The notes beneath the pieces are model-generated. The model was not told the origin of the DNA and searched no databases. It saw only the letters and a program-made list of their open reading frames with translations. From contig CM048844.1 in NCBI GenBank assembly GCA_026545765.1, positions 1,178,001-1,242,000 of the forward strand: DNA of 64,000 nucleotides. The letters run 5' to 3'. A program made the translations under genes and the position numbers. The stretch comes from Plantago major. Lineage: Eukaryota; Streptophyta; Magnoliopsida; Lamiales; Plantaginaceae. Below are positions 11,215 to 23,829 of the stretch, piece by piece (position 1 is the first letter of the stretch; every line of letters starts with the position of its first letter).

Positions 11215-11645
11215 ATTTACACACAAAAATTAACAAAAATGCGATACTATTCAAAACACAAAACTCAACAATATACATACAAAAATCCAACCTATTTACA
11301 CCTATTAGCAAAATTCCAACATGTTAGTCCTAGTGCTAGAATTAGTACTTCCTCTCAATTTTAATAATTGTCGTTTTAGTTTTTCACTATTTGAAAAATA
11401 TTTATCGTTTACATTTTTCAAGAAAGACTTTTATCATAATTATTGTGTGTTGTTGAATTTCATGTCATTTAGAGATATTGTATTGGTTCAAGTATCAGTT
11501 ATATGTAATTAATGTTGTATTTTATGAAAATTAATAATAAATTGAATTGGGTGTATTAAAATGTATAAAAACTATAAGGCGACAATTAAAAATAGGAGGA
11601 GTAGTACTTTATTTTTTTTAGCCAATACCAAGAACTTGAGGAGTA
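11215..11645. repeat. Right copy of ~435-bp direct repeat, copy 1
   Basis: It matches 8,533-8,972 with scattered small indels and contains a second copy of the Stowaway-like MITE. Right of it the sequence continues TATAATTAGTG, as it does after the single repeat in copy 3. Confidence 0.9.
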
Positions 11646-13773
11646 TATAATTAGTGCCATTAAGAACACACAGTGGGTATTTATCTTTTTTGAGGTATAT
11701 AGCATTCATATTTAACTTTTTAATTAAGGGGTTGTAATATACTACAACTCTAATTTTAATTCTATAATAATTAGAATGGAAGAGAATATTATTATTATAT
11801 TAGATAGGCAGAATCCTATCTTACAGAAGAATCCATGCTCGAATGAAATTAGAAATAACCCAACAAAGCGATTAAATTAAAAAATGAAAAGAAAGAATAA
11901 AGAATAAGTCTTCAAAGCACCATGAATTCTTTGAGATGAATGATGTCTCAAGCTCTTACGAACTTTACAAACAAGAAATGCTCTCAGGACCTTCTCTTTC
12001 ACCTGGAAAAGCTCCAATACCTCAAAAAAGTCTCTACAGGATGGAGCTCTCAAGAAATGCACTACTTCGAGGCTTGACATTAGTTCATCCGCCATAGTTC
12101 AAACACTTATCTTCGCGATTATAAAGGGTACCATAAAATGAAAAAATCGGTGATGAAATTCCAATACCTTGAAATCTTGTGGACTTCTACACTCGGACTC
12201 CCGAAGTACCGACGGACCCTTCCAAGTACCGACGGACTTCCACACTCGGAACATCATAACACAATAAGAGATCGACTATCGACTCTTACGATACTTGTAC
12301 TAAACACTATCAATAAAGATTACCATGTTACTCCGTGGATGTAGGCACATTGGCCGAACCACGTAATCCTTGTGTCATTGTCATAATATCATGTTTTTAT
12401 TCGATCCGCTCTATCACGATTTATATATATGATGGTTAAACACAATGACTTAAGGCGAATCGAACGGTCCTACGACTTAGTACGATTTACCTCGACCTTA
12501 ACCTTGGCATTTTGACTTAACCGGATTTACCCTATATCAGTAATTATAGCAAGAATTAGCCTCTGAAATTTGGCAATGAAGTTTAAAATTTTGTTTCTTG
12601 CTAATCGATTCATGACTATATTACGTGTATTGAATACATGGGAAGAAGATGCTTATGTAGCTTCGAATAGGAAGTAAGGATCCTTTGGATATGCTTGCTC
12701 GATGTTCTTTCTAGAATCTTGATTCGATTTATTCATCTTCTTGATTAGTTCTCCAAGAACGATTTAATTCTTCAAAGAATTGGGGTGAACTTAGAACAAT
12801 TCTAAGGCGCCTCGTGCCTCCAAAAGGATCAAGCCCTACGTAGTTCGATTATCGGTGATTAATCTCCATGGACTCTAGGATGTCCATCGTCTAAAAGCGC
12901 AACAAGTAAATAAATATGGAGAAAGAATATACAAGAAAGAAGAAAGAAGACACCAAACGAATCCTTCTTGGTGACATGGGCGATTCATCATAAAATTGTT
13001 GTATGAATTAATTTAGTTAAGTCTATATTTATACATTAGGAATCTCTAAAGCGAATGCATTGCAGGCCGTCATTAATACTGACAGCGCCGATCGTCAGCG
13101 CCTCCCGTCGATGGGTGACGGGGGTTAATTCTTGCCACTGATTCATTCTTTTTTTTTTTTAATTTTTTTAGTTTTGTCCAATTTCAAACGCGAATAACTC
13201 GAAAAATAAAAATGCAAAAAATAAATAAAAATCTCCAATGGTTTTGTCTTTTCGAGATCTACAAATAGAGACCACTCTTGACTATGTTTGGATCATCCCA
13301 TCTCGAACTCATTTTTCTCTCTTAATTAAACTTAAAATTATAAAACGATTTCTACAAAAACAATTTTATTAATTTTAAACATATTTATCATATTTTAAGA
13401 GTGTTTAAAAAAATTCGAATTTCATGACGGCACGATGCGAGTCACCCAATGCAAAATCTAAATCACGGATCCGTCACTGCAGGCGGTGGCGTCACTGGCT
13501 GTCACCCAATGCGGGTAGTCTAATAAGTTGTATTAGAATAGGAGACTTATTCCTAAATTAAATCAAACTTGGAGAGAAAGGAAAAGAGTCCTACAAGGAA
13601 AAAGATCTTCAAGATCTTCACAAAGATCTCCAAGATCTCCACAAAGAAAAAATCTCCTCCTCCTTCTCTCCCTTGCATGCTTCTATGTATAGCAGGTGAT
13701 TCCTTTTGTTTTCCAACTGAAAGCCTAGCCCAGTTGGTATTGGTTCAGTCTTCTATACAAGAGGTCACGAGTC
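11646..13773. other. Repeat-derived non-coding stretch, no gene recognised
   Basis: AT-rich sequence with a reverse-strand frame at 12,095-11,877 of unknown kind (MADELMSSLEVVHFLRAPSC...), which is shifted in copy 2 by homopolymer and clustered differences. Short direct repeats of GTACCGACGGAC occur near 12,205-12,240. The tract is probably old transposon sequence, but I can name no family. The equivalent in copy 2 is 37,358-39,508. Confidence 0.4.
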
Positions 13774-13996
13774 AAAACCCACAAAGTGCTGTTTTGGTTT
13801 CTTTATTTCTTTTGGGCTTTTATCAATTGGACTTCAATTCCAATTAATCCAAATACACTTTCTTGCATTAATTAATTCGTGACCAAAACCCACCAAGTGA
13901 TGTTTTGGTTTCTTTATTTCTTTTGGACTTTTATCAATTGGACTTCAATTTCAATTAATCCAAATACACTTTCTTGCATTAATTAATTAAATTCAA
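13774..13996. repeat. Two-copy tandem repeat, 111-bp period, copy 1
   Basis: AAAACCCACAAAGTG... at 13,774 recurs at 13,885 as AAAACCCACCAAGTG..., followed in both by TGTTTTGGTTTCTTTATTTC and the same AATT-rich tail. The copy-2 equivalent is at about 39,509-39,730. Confidence 0.85.
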
Positions 13997-15523
13997 TTTA
14001 ATCTAATTAATCTTTCTTCATGTATTAATTAAATCCAATTTAATTAATTTACTTTCCAAAAAGTATAATTAACTAAGTCCAACAAATTCAATTTGACTTA
14101 ATCAATCATTTCTATCAAATAGAAATATTCTCAATAATAGTAAATTACATATTTATCAATCAAATTGATATTTAATTTACTCTAACAATCAGTTAGGAGA
14201 ATAATCACCTTATGTTATATGTGACCCATAGGCCCTTACATATTAGTCACTGATCTAATCAAGGTTTCAGTGAAACTCCTAGATAATTTCACTAGACAAT
14301 ACTAATATGTAAGGAACGTTTGCGAGGAATGACAAATTGCCTGTAGCGTAGAGTCCTTGATGATACGGTCCCTTCATTCCACGAATACTCGAATGAGTCT
14401 AGAATATGGTTTAGTGTCTATTCCAATAACTCATCCATTGTCTCTCAATCTTATTAGTCGATCTAGAGGATTATGTCCAAGCACCATCTTGACATATATA
14501 TTTACGGTATCCACCGTCTTACGATCGCACTAAATATGAGAAGTAGAGTATTCTCTCCTTGAATCTATTACAGAGGAATGAATCCTTTCTTGGCCCAGTC
14601 ACTCACATCACATGCTTCCTAATACACCCAACACATATCGTATCTATCCGACTTTAAGGATGCATGCATTGCACATGGTCAAAGTGTATTATTCCACATA
14701 TATATGATGTAGTATTGGCCCCAAGTCTAAGGACTAATAACATCACCCTACACACCGATAATACCATAGACACTTAAATAGATTTTACCAAATGGTTTCT
14801 TGGTTGGGTGTGCCAACACCCTCCAAGGTGTTCATATGTCCATTCTGAATAACCCGGTTCATTCGTAGTAGTGAGATCTACTACATCCTCTAAGGATATA
14901 ATGCAACATATGCTAGCTTCAATCGCATCATTGGTATCCCAACTCTCAATGACCTACAACTAGTGGCTTGTTTTAGGACTTAAATATTGACACCCAAGCT
15001 CCCACTAACTTGGTGATTATGTTAAATCCTTGGGAACATCTTACAGAATAATTCAAACAACCAAATAATGTATTCTGTAAATGTAATGCCTATTGTATTT
15101 AAGTATGTATAAACTGGTGAACATAAATAAATAACAATAACTGAATGTGATCAAGTACATATCGTCCCCAACGTAGGTTGTCTCTCGGACATATATACTT
15201 TCAGGTGTTTAGCGAGCTTCTGAGATCCCTTAGGAGCTCTGCAAAGAAGTCCGTCGAGTCAAAGCGAACTCAGGCAGCCAAAGGTAGGTCGGAAGCCTGC
15301 TACCATTTTTTTTCTGTAATTTGAGCTTTCATTTCTGTAGTTGATTAGTTTGGCTATGCGATATCGATTGGGACAAGTTTGTCGATTTTGCTACCATTTT
15401 TTTCTCTATAATTTGAGCTTTCAATTTATGTAGTTGATTAGTTTTTCCAACTATATTTTTTTAAATTAACCTTGGGAGAATTTTTGAGCTTTTAATTTCT
15501 GTACTACATATGTTATGTTGTAG
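13997..15523. other. Non-coding stretch upstream of P4H pseudogene
   Basis: No gene is recognised. The stretch 14,200-15,150 has the look of LTR-retrotransposon flank (long, stop-rich, well conserved between copies), but I could not find paired LTRs, a primer site or a polyprotein. A possible exon ending in CAAAG|GTAGGT at about 15,282, with LRSSAKKSV-like coding, could be an upstream exon of the P4H gene. Confidence 0.4.
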
Positions 15524-16828
15524 TTCAATGACATTGTTGCTCCTAAGAATGCATATGCCAAGGTGAAGGCCTTCAGGTTCTCCATTACGAAGCTCGAAGC
15601 TGGACATAAGTATGAACCACACTATGACTATTTTCTGGATGACTTTAACACCAAGAATGGCGGTCAACGCATTGCTCTGATTCCTTTTACTTGTAAGATT
15701 CTCATGTATTGGCACTCCAAAATAATTATCACCTTGTGCTTTCTGTTTATGCGATATCAAATCTGATCGGATGTTAAAGAAGGGGTGAAACTATATCTCT
15801 GTTGCAAAAGCAAATTTCTCTTACATCCCATATTGGACGAAATCATGCGAATGTGGCAAAGGAGGACTTGCTGTTAGACCAAAAATGGGAGACGCACTAC
15901 TTTCCTCGAGCATGACGCCTGATGCAACTTTGGATCCGTCAAGTTTGCATGGTTAGTTCTGGTTCTAATCGTTAAATATTGGTGTTGTATTTTCTTAGTG
16001 GTAAGGAGTTCACATGTGTCATAGTTGACGCATTTCAAATTTTAAAACATATCACGAATCTTCTTCGTCTCCCCCCTTTCTTTCTCGAAGCCTTTTTTTT
16101 AGTGGGTAGCTCTGGAGATTCATGTGGAGTTGTAGAGTATGCTCCAACATTGTGTATGTTTTCTTATCAATACAGCTGTAATATTTTCCTAAACATACAT
16201 GCTTCTGACATCTGTAGTTGGTTGTCCTGTCATCAAAGGGAACAAATGATCATCTATGAAATGGATACGTATCCATGAGTACAAGGCCCAAGCATCACAA
16301 GCCAGGAGTTACAATTCTATAGGTGAGCTTAACGTGGCCATATTGAAATATTTTTCATAGTTGTTTATGCACATGTATGATTTCGATCAAATTAGCTGCT
16401 TAACTAGCAAAACCTTGTTCCCACATTTTATGCTTCGTTTGATGCATGTTTGTTGATGAGGCCATAACGTGACTCACATGTTGGCCATAAAGTTACTATA
16501 CATCAGAGACTGATACACATCCAAACTCGTTATGTTCAACATTACGAAACGCATCCAAACCCCAACCGTCTCTGAAAGTTTCAAGGAAGATATGCTAAAT
16601 TATCAAGAAATTTGGTTTCATATGAGGACTTGATCCAGAGCCATGCATTGGTTAGTTGGCTATGTTTTGGCCTGTATTGCAGATATGTTCTTCGGTCACA
16701 GACATACCGTAGTCTACTTTTTCAACTGTAATTTTTAATCTTCTTAGAAACTTGTTAGATTTTGAGCTTGATGAGTATATGTTGCAGGAAATAGTTTGGA
16801 TGATGGTCTTGGAACATCGGTCACTTAA
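15524..16828 (+). pseudogene. Prolyl 4-hydroxylase (2-oxoglutarate/Fe(II) dioxygenase) pseudogene, copy 1
   Basis: Plant P4Hs hydroxylate prolines of wall glycoproteins in the ER/Golgi. Exon 15,524-15,692 reads AGHKYEPHYDYFLDDFNTKN and GGQRIA, containing the HxD iron ligands. The next exon (after ~15,770) carries the KEGGET region and KGGLAVRPKMGDALL, then a donor at TTGCATG|GTTAGT near 15,954. A later exon (from ~16,218) reads GCPVIKGNK then TGA (16,247-16,249) where the family has Trp, followed in frame by WIRIHEYKA. A final small exon, 16,788-16,828, reads GNSLDDGLGTSVT and stop. In copy 1 the second-exon acceptor and the SVPYWNELSE coding are also scrambled (15,745-15,855). The premature stop is in both copies, so the gene is probably dead. 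The transmembrane N-terminus is not found. Confidence 0.85.
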
Positions 16829-17003
16829 ACTAGTTTGATTTTCTTTTTTCTTGTAATACATGTACACAATTGGTTGATGATTCTCTTACTTTGAACATAG
16901 TCTTGGGTTTTAATAAATTTGATCTTGCCGGGAAAAAGAATATTGATGTTTTGTATTAGTTGTTTTGATTGATAATCTGGAATTGTTTTTTTTTTTTTTG
17001 TTT
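16752..17003. repeat. P4H last-exon/3' region, left member of a ~250-bp direct repeat, copy 1
   Basis: This block holds the end of the last P4H intron, the 41-bp terminal exon and 3' sequence to a poly-T run. It recurs at 23,499-23,750 in the same orientation with a few percent difference, for example CTTGTAATACATG against CTTCTGATACCTG. The two blocks bracket about 6.5 kb of transposon sequence. Confidence 0.9.
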
Positions 17004-18624
17004 TAACAAGCTTATCACCACTAACTGAATGGCAGTTTGAGCGTGATGACTTACTCATCTCAACACGGAACGACACGAATACAGAAGGAAGAATGTACAA
17101 CTCAAAGTAAAAAGAATGAAAAAGTATTTACAATGCTTGACAACGACTGCTTTTGGCTTGCTTGACCCTTCTTTTGCTTTTTGGGTCTTTATTCTTTATT
17201 TATTTTCTTTTCTTTTTTTCCTTTCTTTTTTTTTTCTTTCTTTTTTTTCTTTTCTTTTTTTCTTTCTTTTTGTAAGCAGCAGTGTCCACAGATATTTACA
17301 TTCACTTCCCCAAACCTATTTGCTAGCATGGGTTGGGGTTACAAGACACAAGAGTAAAAGAGAAAAGACTCGACGAAGTACAAGCTTTAAAATGAAACCC
17401 CCTTCCCCATACCTATTCGATAGAATAGGCTCAAAACAGAAGATCTCACAACCTCACACTAACTCCTTCCTAGGCATTTGGCAGTCTGCTAGTCGATGTG
17501 AAAAATTTGTCACCTCTTACGCACATATTTACTCAATTAACCAACCACAAGCGTTAAAGCACATCACTATATATTATAAGGCCTTGGTGAACCGCAGTAG
17601 AGGAATATACTACCTTATAGATAGCATCGGGACTACAAAGCTTAATTTAGTGCACATGTGAATGTGGCAAACCAAGGCCGTTAGTGCGAACCTCAAACTA
17701 CTTACGCAAGTGTGCTTAGCATGATAGTTGGTCATAAACATTAATCTATACAATAAGCTAGTTAGGTACTTGGCAATCAACTCGACTCACCACATTAGTG
17801 TACATCCTAACCTAACATGAATGCATGCATAACTAACTAAAAGACTCACAAGCTAAGCAAAGTATAAACAGGTATGTAAGACTTTAAAAACAATAGAAGG
17901 CACCAAATAATCCAACGACTTCCCCCCCAAACCTAAACTCTTGCTTGTCCTCAAGCAAAGATTGATGAAAAGAAATAGTTGGATTAGAAAGTGACTTCCC
18001 TGAGATATGTGGTCGTGTCTTGTCCGTAGTAGCCTTAGAACCTTCCTGAAATACTAAGCAAACGCGTGAGAGGGTGAATGAAGGGTGAATTTAATAGAAG
18101 TGGTCAGGAATTCAGAGAAATGGGCGCTCCGTCCGAACGGGTTGTCCGTGTTTAGACGGTCCATTCAGATGCCCCGCCCGTTGTTCTGTTTGCTGACCAT
18201 TTTTATTCAACCCACTTTTCTTCGCCCGTTTTAACAAAACCATAACAAAAATGATAATAAAATTCTAAAAATGTCATACGAATCATGCTAAAAAGTGTAT
18301 GATAGTAACCGTAGTAATACTACAACCATATCGAATGAGTAGAGTATCAAAGTGACAATAGTAACGGGCCATATGTGATGTCGTGGCCTCCGTCTACTGA
18401 GATCTCTATGGTCCCTAGGGTGGTCTGGGGTATGGATATCCTGGAATGTACCGAGCTATCTCCTCGTATCTCTCCTCCTGGGCTCTAGTGATCTCGTCCA
18501 TTGCCAGTTGCTGCTAATATTGGAACTGTCGCATTTGACACACCTAGGAGTCTCTAAAGTCGTTTTTCCACTCCGCTTATTGTCGCTGAAAGTCGGTGGC
18601 GAACCCTTGGAAGTTGTTGGTGAA
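17004..18624. other. Non-coding stretch with pyrimidine tract and retroelement-like end
   Basis: A long T/C tract (TTTCTTTCTTTT type) covers about 17,178-17,276, and the open frame over it (17,116-17,661) is low complexity. At about 17,929-17,940 the reverse strand has a purine run (GGGGGGGAAG) after TTTAGGTTT, which could be a polypurine tract. It is followed by CTTGCTTGTCCTCAAGCAAAG, a small hairpin. At 18,120-18,190 there are CCGTCC/GGACGG motifs like those at 19,815-19,870 and 23,015-23,030. No gene is recognised. Confidence 0.45.
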
Positions 18625-19698
18625 TTAAGTCTGGAGGGTGGTCATGTCGAAAGCGGTCTGTGAGGAGGATGACTGGTCGTGGTCTTGGTCAGGTTCGCCG
18701 ATGCGCCTAAGATAGGCTCTGCGAATGTCCTTGTAGGAGATGTAGTCGATGGGACGAGCAGGCCCTTCGGTGGCCGATGTCGGTACACCATATTTCCTGC
18801 ATAGTGTGGTGATGAGGTGTGGGAACCCAAGTGCCCTGTCCTCCCGGCGGTGCTGTCCAAACTCTGAGTAAATGACTTTCCCGGGGTTCACCGTAAGCTT
18901 TTGGGTGAGGACGTGGACAAGGTTTCCAATGTATGGCTAGAGGTTCGAGTCCGACTCCCTAGGAATGAGGTTGGCGCTGACAAACTTCACCATCACTCGT
19001 GCGCCAAGCCGAAGATGCTTGTACTCAATAATGTGCGATGGCAAGGCGGGGAAGGGTCTATCCTCCAAAACAAGTGCCTCCCATACTTGTCTCGTGTACC
19101 TTCTGGTCGATCGGTTATACTTGTACTTTACTGCCGGGTCATACTCATCGGGGTCGCTATCATCCCTAGTCATACCCAAATCGAGGGCCAACTCTTCCGC
19201 CATCTCATCGTTGTCGTCCTCGATATCGCTTCCCTGTGGGGTCTTGTCGCCCTTCAATAGTCCGTTTATCACGCTGGGAGTGAAGGGAACCTGCTTCCCG
19301 TGGATGGGAACCTTGGAGTCGTCGGTGTAGTCGGAGTAGCAAATGTAAAACTCCTCGACTACCCTCCTATCGTACCACCCGGTGAATGGTTCTAAGAAGT
19401 AAGTCCACCCCCGTTCTGCGATGTTTGTCCAGAGGTCTTGAAGCGCCTTCTTTTCTTTATTGTCATTGGCGATGTGGATGTGGCGGTCCTTCGTGATTTT
19501 CTTTATTTTCTTGGCCGTGAAACCCTCTCTATACTCTTGTTGGCTTTGCGACGTCTCGATCCCCTTCTTCTTTTTGCTAGCGTGAGAGGATGAAGCTCCT
19601 TCGGTCCTCTTGCCCCTTTGAGATGCACCACCTGCCATTGTGACCCAACGAGACTTGTTTTGACAAAATTGATCGGATAGGATGGTAGAGGATCGCAC
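18625..19698 (-). mobile_element. Ty3-like gag / 'putative plant transposon protein' ORF, copy 1
   Basis: The reverse frame 19,698-18,937 encodes 253 residues with a lysine-rich start (residues ~40-70). A block then reads LWTNIAERGWTYFLEPFT...RRVVEEFYICYSDY...GKQVPFTPSVINGLL (residues 88-148), which fits the plant retroelement gag-like family in Pfam (putative plant transposon protein). An acidic stretch (IEDDNDEMAEE) follows. Beyond the first stop another frame continues to 18,625 as a degraded remainder. No protease, reverse transcriptase or integrase follows, so this is a non-autonomous or decayed element. The tRNA-Asp-type primer motif at 23,157 lies on the same strand, upstream, as expected. 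In copy 2 the frame is broken. Confidence 0.7.
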
Positions 19699-20390
19699 GA
19701 GCTTTCCGAAATTCTAAAGAGTGTGAAGTTTGGTGGGAAGATGAGTGAAATCCGAGTTTGGGGGCGATTTTACGGCAATGGAGGTTTGAGGATGGAGATG
19801 GCGATAATGGACGGTCCGTCCTCTTTAATTACCGCTGTAAAAAGTTGGACGCCCCGTCTAGGCGGTCCGTCTGCTTGCATTTGAGCCGTGCCCGACGAGG
19901 TCTCGTCCTCTGGACTCTCCATCTTGTAAGGAATTGCCCCAAAAATTGGATTCCACTTATTCGTTACTTAAATTAAACGTGTTCCTATTCTAAATGCAAT
20001 GCGTACCTCCCCGGGTTGCCTCCCGGGTAGCGCCTTTGTTTATCGATCATTGGCTCGACCTTAATCGCTCGATGTTATCCATTGTCAAACGGAAACAATT
20101 TTTGTGCATCCGTCTCGTAACTCCTTGGATTTTCGGAACCACCCTTGGCTCCTCTCTTCATGTTCTCGAGTGTATTCATAATTTCCTGAAAACTAGAATT
20201 AACTAAGTTAGAAATATCAAATTCTAAAAAATAACTAGGGGAATCAATAGGAAAATAAAAACGAAAAAATGGGTCATAACTCCCTTGAAACTCGTTGGTG
20301 GGTGTATGGACAAAGATGTAGGAGTCATCATTGGGAATGTTTTCCTTAGTGGGATTAGAATCGAGATACATTGATTCGAAGTCGTTAATG
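19699..20390. other. Retroelement internal sequence without a clear ORF
   Basis: It contains CTCCCCGGGTTGCCTCCCGG (20,010-20,029), a short hairpin-forming motif often seen in plant Ty3-type internal regions. A reverse-strand frame (20,371-20,075) has no recognised domain. Repeated GGACGGTCCGTC-type motifs lie at 19,812-19,872. Confidence 0.4.
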
Positions 20391-20790
20391 CACTACAAAA
20401 AAACTGGGCTGGGGCGACGGATAGATCCGTCGCTTCAGCCCAACGATCCGTCGCCCCAGCCCTGGCGACGGATAAAAAATCCGTCGCCCCGCTGGAGTTG
20501 GGCCGACGGATAGATAATCCGTTGTCCAATTCGCGACGGATTGGACGACGGATTATATATTTGACTTTTTTTTAATCGAAATATAACGACGGATAGAATA
20601 TATCCGTCGCTAAACCGGACGACGGATATAATCTATCCGTCGTTATATTTAGCGACGGATATCTATCCGTCGTCCAACATTTTATTGGAATTAGTGACGG
20701 AATCTGAAATTCCGTCACTAATTCCGTCACTGTGAATTTCGGTCACTAATTCCGTCACTATTAATCCGTCACTATTTATTTCATATTAAT
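20391..20790. mobile_element. CACTA (En/Spm) transposon end with GACGGA subterminal repeats, copy 1
   Basis: The sequence begins CACTACAAAAAAACTGGG, the CACTA terminal motif, and is followed by about fifteen copies of GACGGAT or ATCCGTC in both orientations over 350 bp. Dense subterminal motif arrays of this kind bind the element's own DNA-binding protein. This is the 3' end relative to the reverse-strand transposase remnant next to it. I could not find a partner terminus with the same subterminal motif. Confidence 0.82.
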
Positions 20791-20970
20791 CCCTGTTTTT
20801 CGTAGTTCACCTATTTAATCAATATAATGTTCGATAATAAATGAATAATACGGAAAATATTTCAATAAATTTTGAATAAAAAAAGTAATATCCGGAGCTG
20901 GAGAAATTATCCACACAAGTGTAAATATGAAAAAAAAATCTGAACATACAGATGCATAACTAACTAGCTA
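20791..20970. other. Spacer between CACTA end and transposase remnant
   Basis: AT-rich sequence without coding signal; in copy 2 it is 46,440-46,611. Confidence 0.4.
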
Positions 20971-21951
20971 TCAGACGGGGGTGGGTGATGGCGGAACTGG
21001 GACATGAAATGCTCCATCTGTAACCGAAGGCGCTCGTTCTCCTCCCTTTGTTATTGGGCGGCACACTGCATCTCTTGAGTTAGAGCTGCAACCTGTTCCC
21101 GGACCTGCGACTGCACCATTTTCGAGACCTGGTCCTGTGTGTAAACCGGACGTCTGGACTGCTGGGATGATGATGAGGAGCACCCCGGACTAGCCAGGCT
21201 CAAACCGAGGCTCCCGAGTCCATATATTCGTCCTTTCTTGTCCGGTTTGTTGACCTCTAGGAAGATGTTGTCAACTTGTTCAGTTGACAACACATCACCC
21301 GTCTCGTCCTCCTGCCTCGCCACCTGAGCATCAACCTCAGCCTGAAATCGTAAATAGCAGATATCATGATCAATTACTGTTTTTAAAAATTAACTTGTAA
21401 TAGTGTACAAATATGAACTTTAAGCAACATAAACATACCGCAATAGACGAGGCCCGACAGTCGGTCCATACCCCGCCCTTCTGCTCGGCCTTCTTGAAGA
21501 TGGCATACTTGGATGTCACCTCCCCATGTGCCACCTGAATCAAACCAGATCTAGTCAACAATTTATCATCTACAAGTAATAGAGCAACAGAGACTTCATA
21601 CATACACGTAATGCTAGATTGAAAAAACACATATATACGCACCGATTGATAATAATCAGTGACAGTAGATCGCCTCCCAAGGTGGTGAACGACCCTTCCT
21701 GCCAGACGATCGGGATGCCCGCTTTGTTGGTGTAGGCAACGCCCTGGACATCGATTCGGTAAGGCATCCCAAAGGGCCCACTCACGCATCAACCTTGTGG
21801 AGGATTTCCACCCCGATCCCGAATGGCCTTCCACGAACAGACCATATCCCTGTACAGTTTGGATCCCACAATCTCGTAAACACGCCAGATCTGTGGGATC
21901 AACCTGCTGGGAATGAAGTACTCCTTCTACACTCCCAATTTCATACAACAT
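20971..21951 (-). mobile_element. En/Spm (Ptta) plant transposase-type protein remnant, copy 1
   Basis: Two reverse-strand parts separated by an intron-like gap read HGEVTSKYAIFKKAEQKGGV (from ~21,530) and then TEQVDNIFLEVNKPDKKGRI, YGLGSLGLSL and TQDQVSKMVQSQVREQVAAL (21,285-21,075). This is the pattern of the plant En/Spm accessory transposase family (Pfam Transposase_24), which ends in a coiled-coil-like glutamine-rich tail. An upstream exon-like part (21,951-21,700) contains VQGYGLFVEGHSGSGW and PDRLAGRVVHHLGRRS. The frame is broken between blocks, and no catalytic TnpD-type gene is present. It lies just inside the CACTA end at 20,391 in the expected orientation. Confidence 0.75.
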
Positions 21952-22018
21952 CCAAAGTCAATACATGTATAACCTCACCATGTTACATCAATTTAACAAG
22001 ATACAACAACATAACAGA

Positions 22019-22195
22019 TATGGTGACTAACATATCACCCAAACAAAGTGGCTAACATACCACTCACATATAGTGGCTAACATACCACTCACATTGTCCT
22101 AAATTTTACTAACACAATGGTGACTAACATATCACCCAAATAAAGTAGCTAACATACCACTCACATACAGTGGCTAACATACCACTCATATTAAA
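22019..22195. repeat. Minisatellite of TGGCTAACATACCACTCACA units, copy 1
   Basis: Five or six imperfect units of about 25-35 bp, alternating GTGACTAACATATCACCCAA with GTGGCTAACATACCACTCAC. It probably sits in an intron of the transposase remnant. The copy-2 equivalent is at 47,653-47,825. Confidence 0.85.
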
Positions 22196-22389
22196 ACGAT
22201 TATAATTACAAACGAAGGAATGCCATATTTTAACTTACCTCACTCATCAAGTACTCGGCCTCATGTGCTCCGAGATGTGGCTCCAACACTCACCACCGCC
22301 TGTGGCTCTCTCCCGCCCGGAAGATGTCACCTAGTTTGTTGTGCACCTCCAGGCCATAAGTCATTGTCAATGTATAAGATACAAGACAA

Positions 22390-23153
<764 letters not shown>

Positions 23154-23156
23154 ATT

Positions 23157-23172
23157 CCCGGCAACGGCGCCA
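23157..23172 (-). promoter_or_regulatory. Retroelement primer-binding site, tRNA-Asp type, copy 1
   Basis: Read on the reverse strand this is TGGCGCCGTTGCCGGG, which is the motif next to the 5' LTR in Athila/Tat-like Ty3 elements and is thought to pair with the tRNA-Asp 3' end. The sequence just beyond (TGACACGTCATCA on the reverse strand) could be the LTR end. The gag ORF lies downstream on the same strand. Confidence 0.65.
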
Positions 23173-23498
23173 AATTTGATGACGTGTCAAATCACCAAAT
23201 TATTATTTGTTTGTTTAGCCAAAGACTAACGAATCACTATACGAAATTGATTTGTGTATAGCAATAAGTTAATCCCGAGTGTCGTTAATGGACCTAAACG
23301 AGGCTTTAACAGTGTAATGTCTAGAATCAATAATCGAGCAAGCACGAGTATCCAAGCAAGTATGAAGCAAATATGAATGATTGATAGAAAGAGTATATTC
23401 AAAGATAAGGGAAAGATTACAAACAAACTACCGGGCACAACCCAATGTGTCAGGATGGATACGCAAGGGACCTCGGATAGTGTTAGGATGGGGAATGA
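23173..23498. other. Possible LTR remnant beside the primer site
   Basis: This should be the 5' LTR of the gag element, but no matching second LTR is found near 17,000-17,925, so the element is incomplete. No ORF is supported. Confidence 0.35.
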
Positions 23499-23750
23499 TT
23501 GTTAGATTTTGAGCTTGATGAGTATATGTTGCAGGAAATAGTTTGGATGATGGTCTTGGAACATCGGTCACTTAAACTAGTTTGATTTTCTTTTTCCTTC
23601 TGATACCTGTACACAATTGGCTGATGATTCTCTTACTTTGAACATAGTCTTGGGTTTTAATAAATTTGATCTTGCCGGGAAAAAGAATATTGATGTTTTG
23701 TATTAGTTGTTTTGATTGATAATCTGGAATTGTTTTTTTTTTTTTTTGTT
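23499..23750. repeat. Displaced copy of the P4H last exon and 3' region, copy 1
   Basis: It repeats 16,752-17,003, including the acceptor TTGCAG, the terminal exon to its TAA and the poly-T run. It ends where the CACTA-like end region begins (ATATAGCATTATAC). It is not part of a complete gene; it may be a fragment captured by, or duplicated with, neighbouring transposons. Confidence 0.88.
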
Positions 23751-23829
23751 ATATAGCATTATACTTTTCTATTATGAAAAGTATCGCGCGAGCATTGCAA
23801 TATAAATTCTAGATATTGCTAATTTTTTT

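Noticed and set aside
8533-11645. The ~435-bp direct repeats as LTRs
   Set aside because: The ends are not TG...CA, a MITE is inside, and the middle holds a LINE fragment rather than gag-pol.
17116-17661. 181-residue frame with Phe/Leu/Ser run, resembling a membrane segment
   Set aside because: The hydrophobic run is the T/C tract, and the remainder matches no family; copy 2 has a different start.
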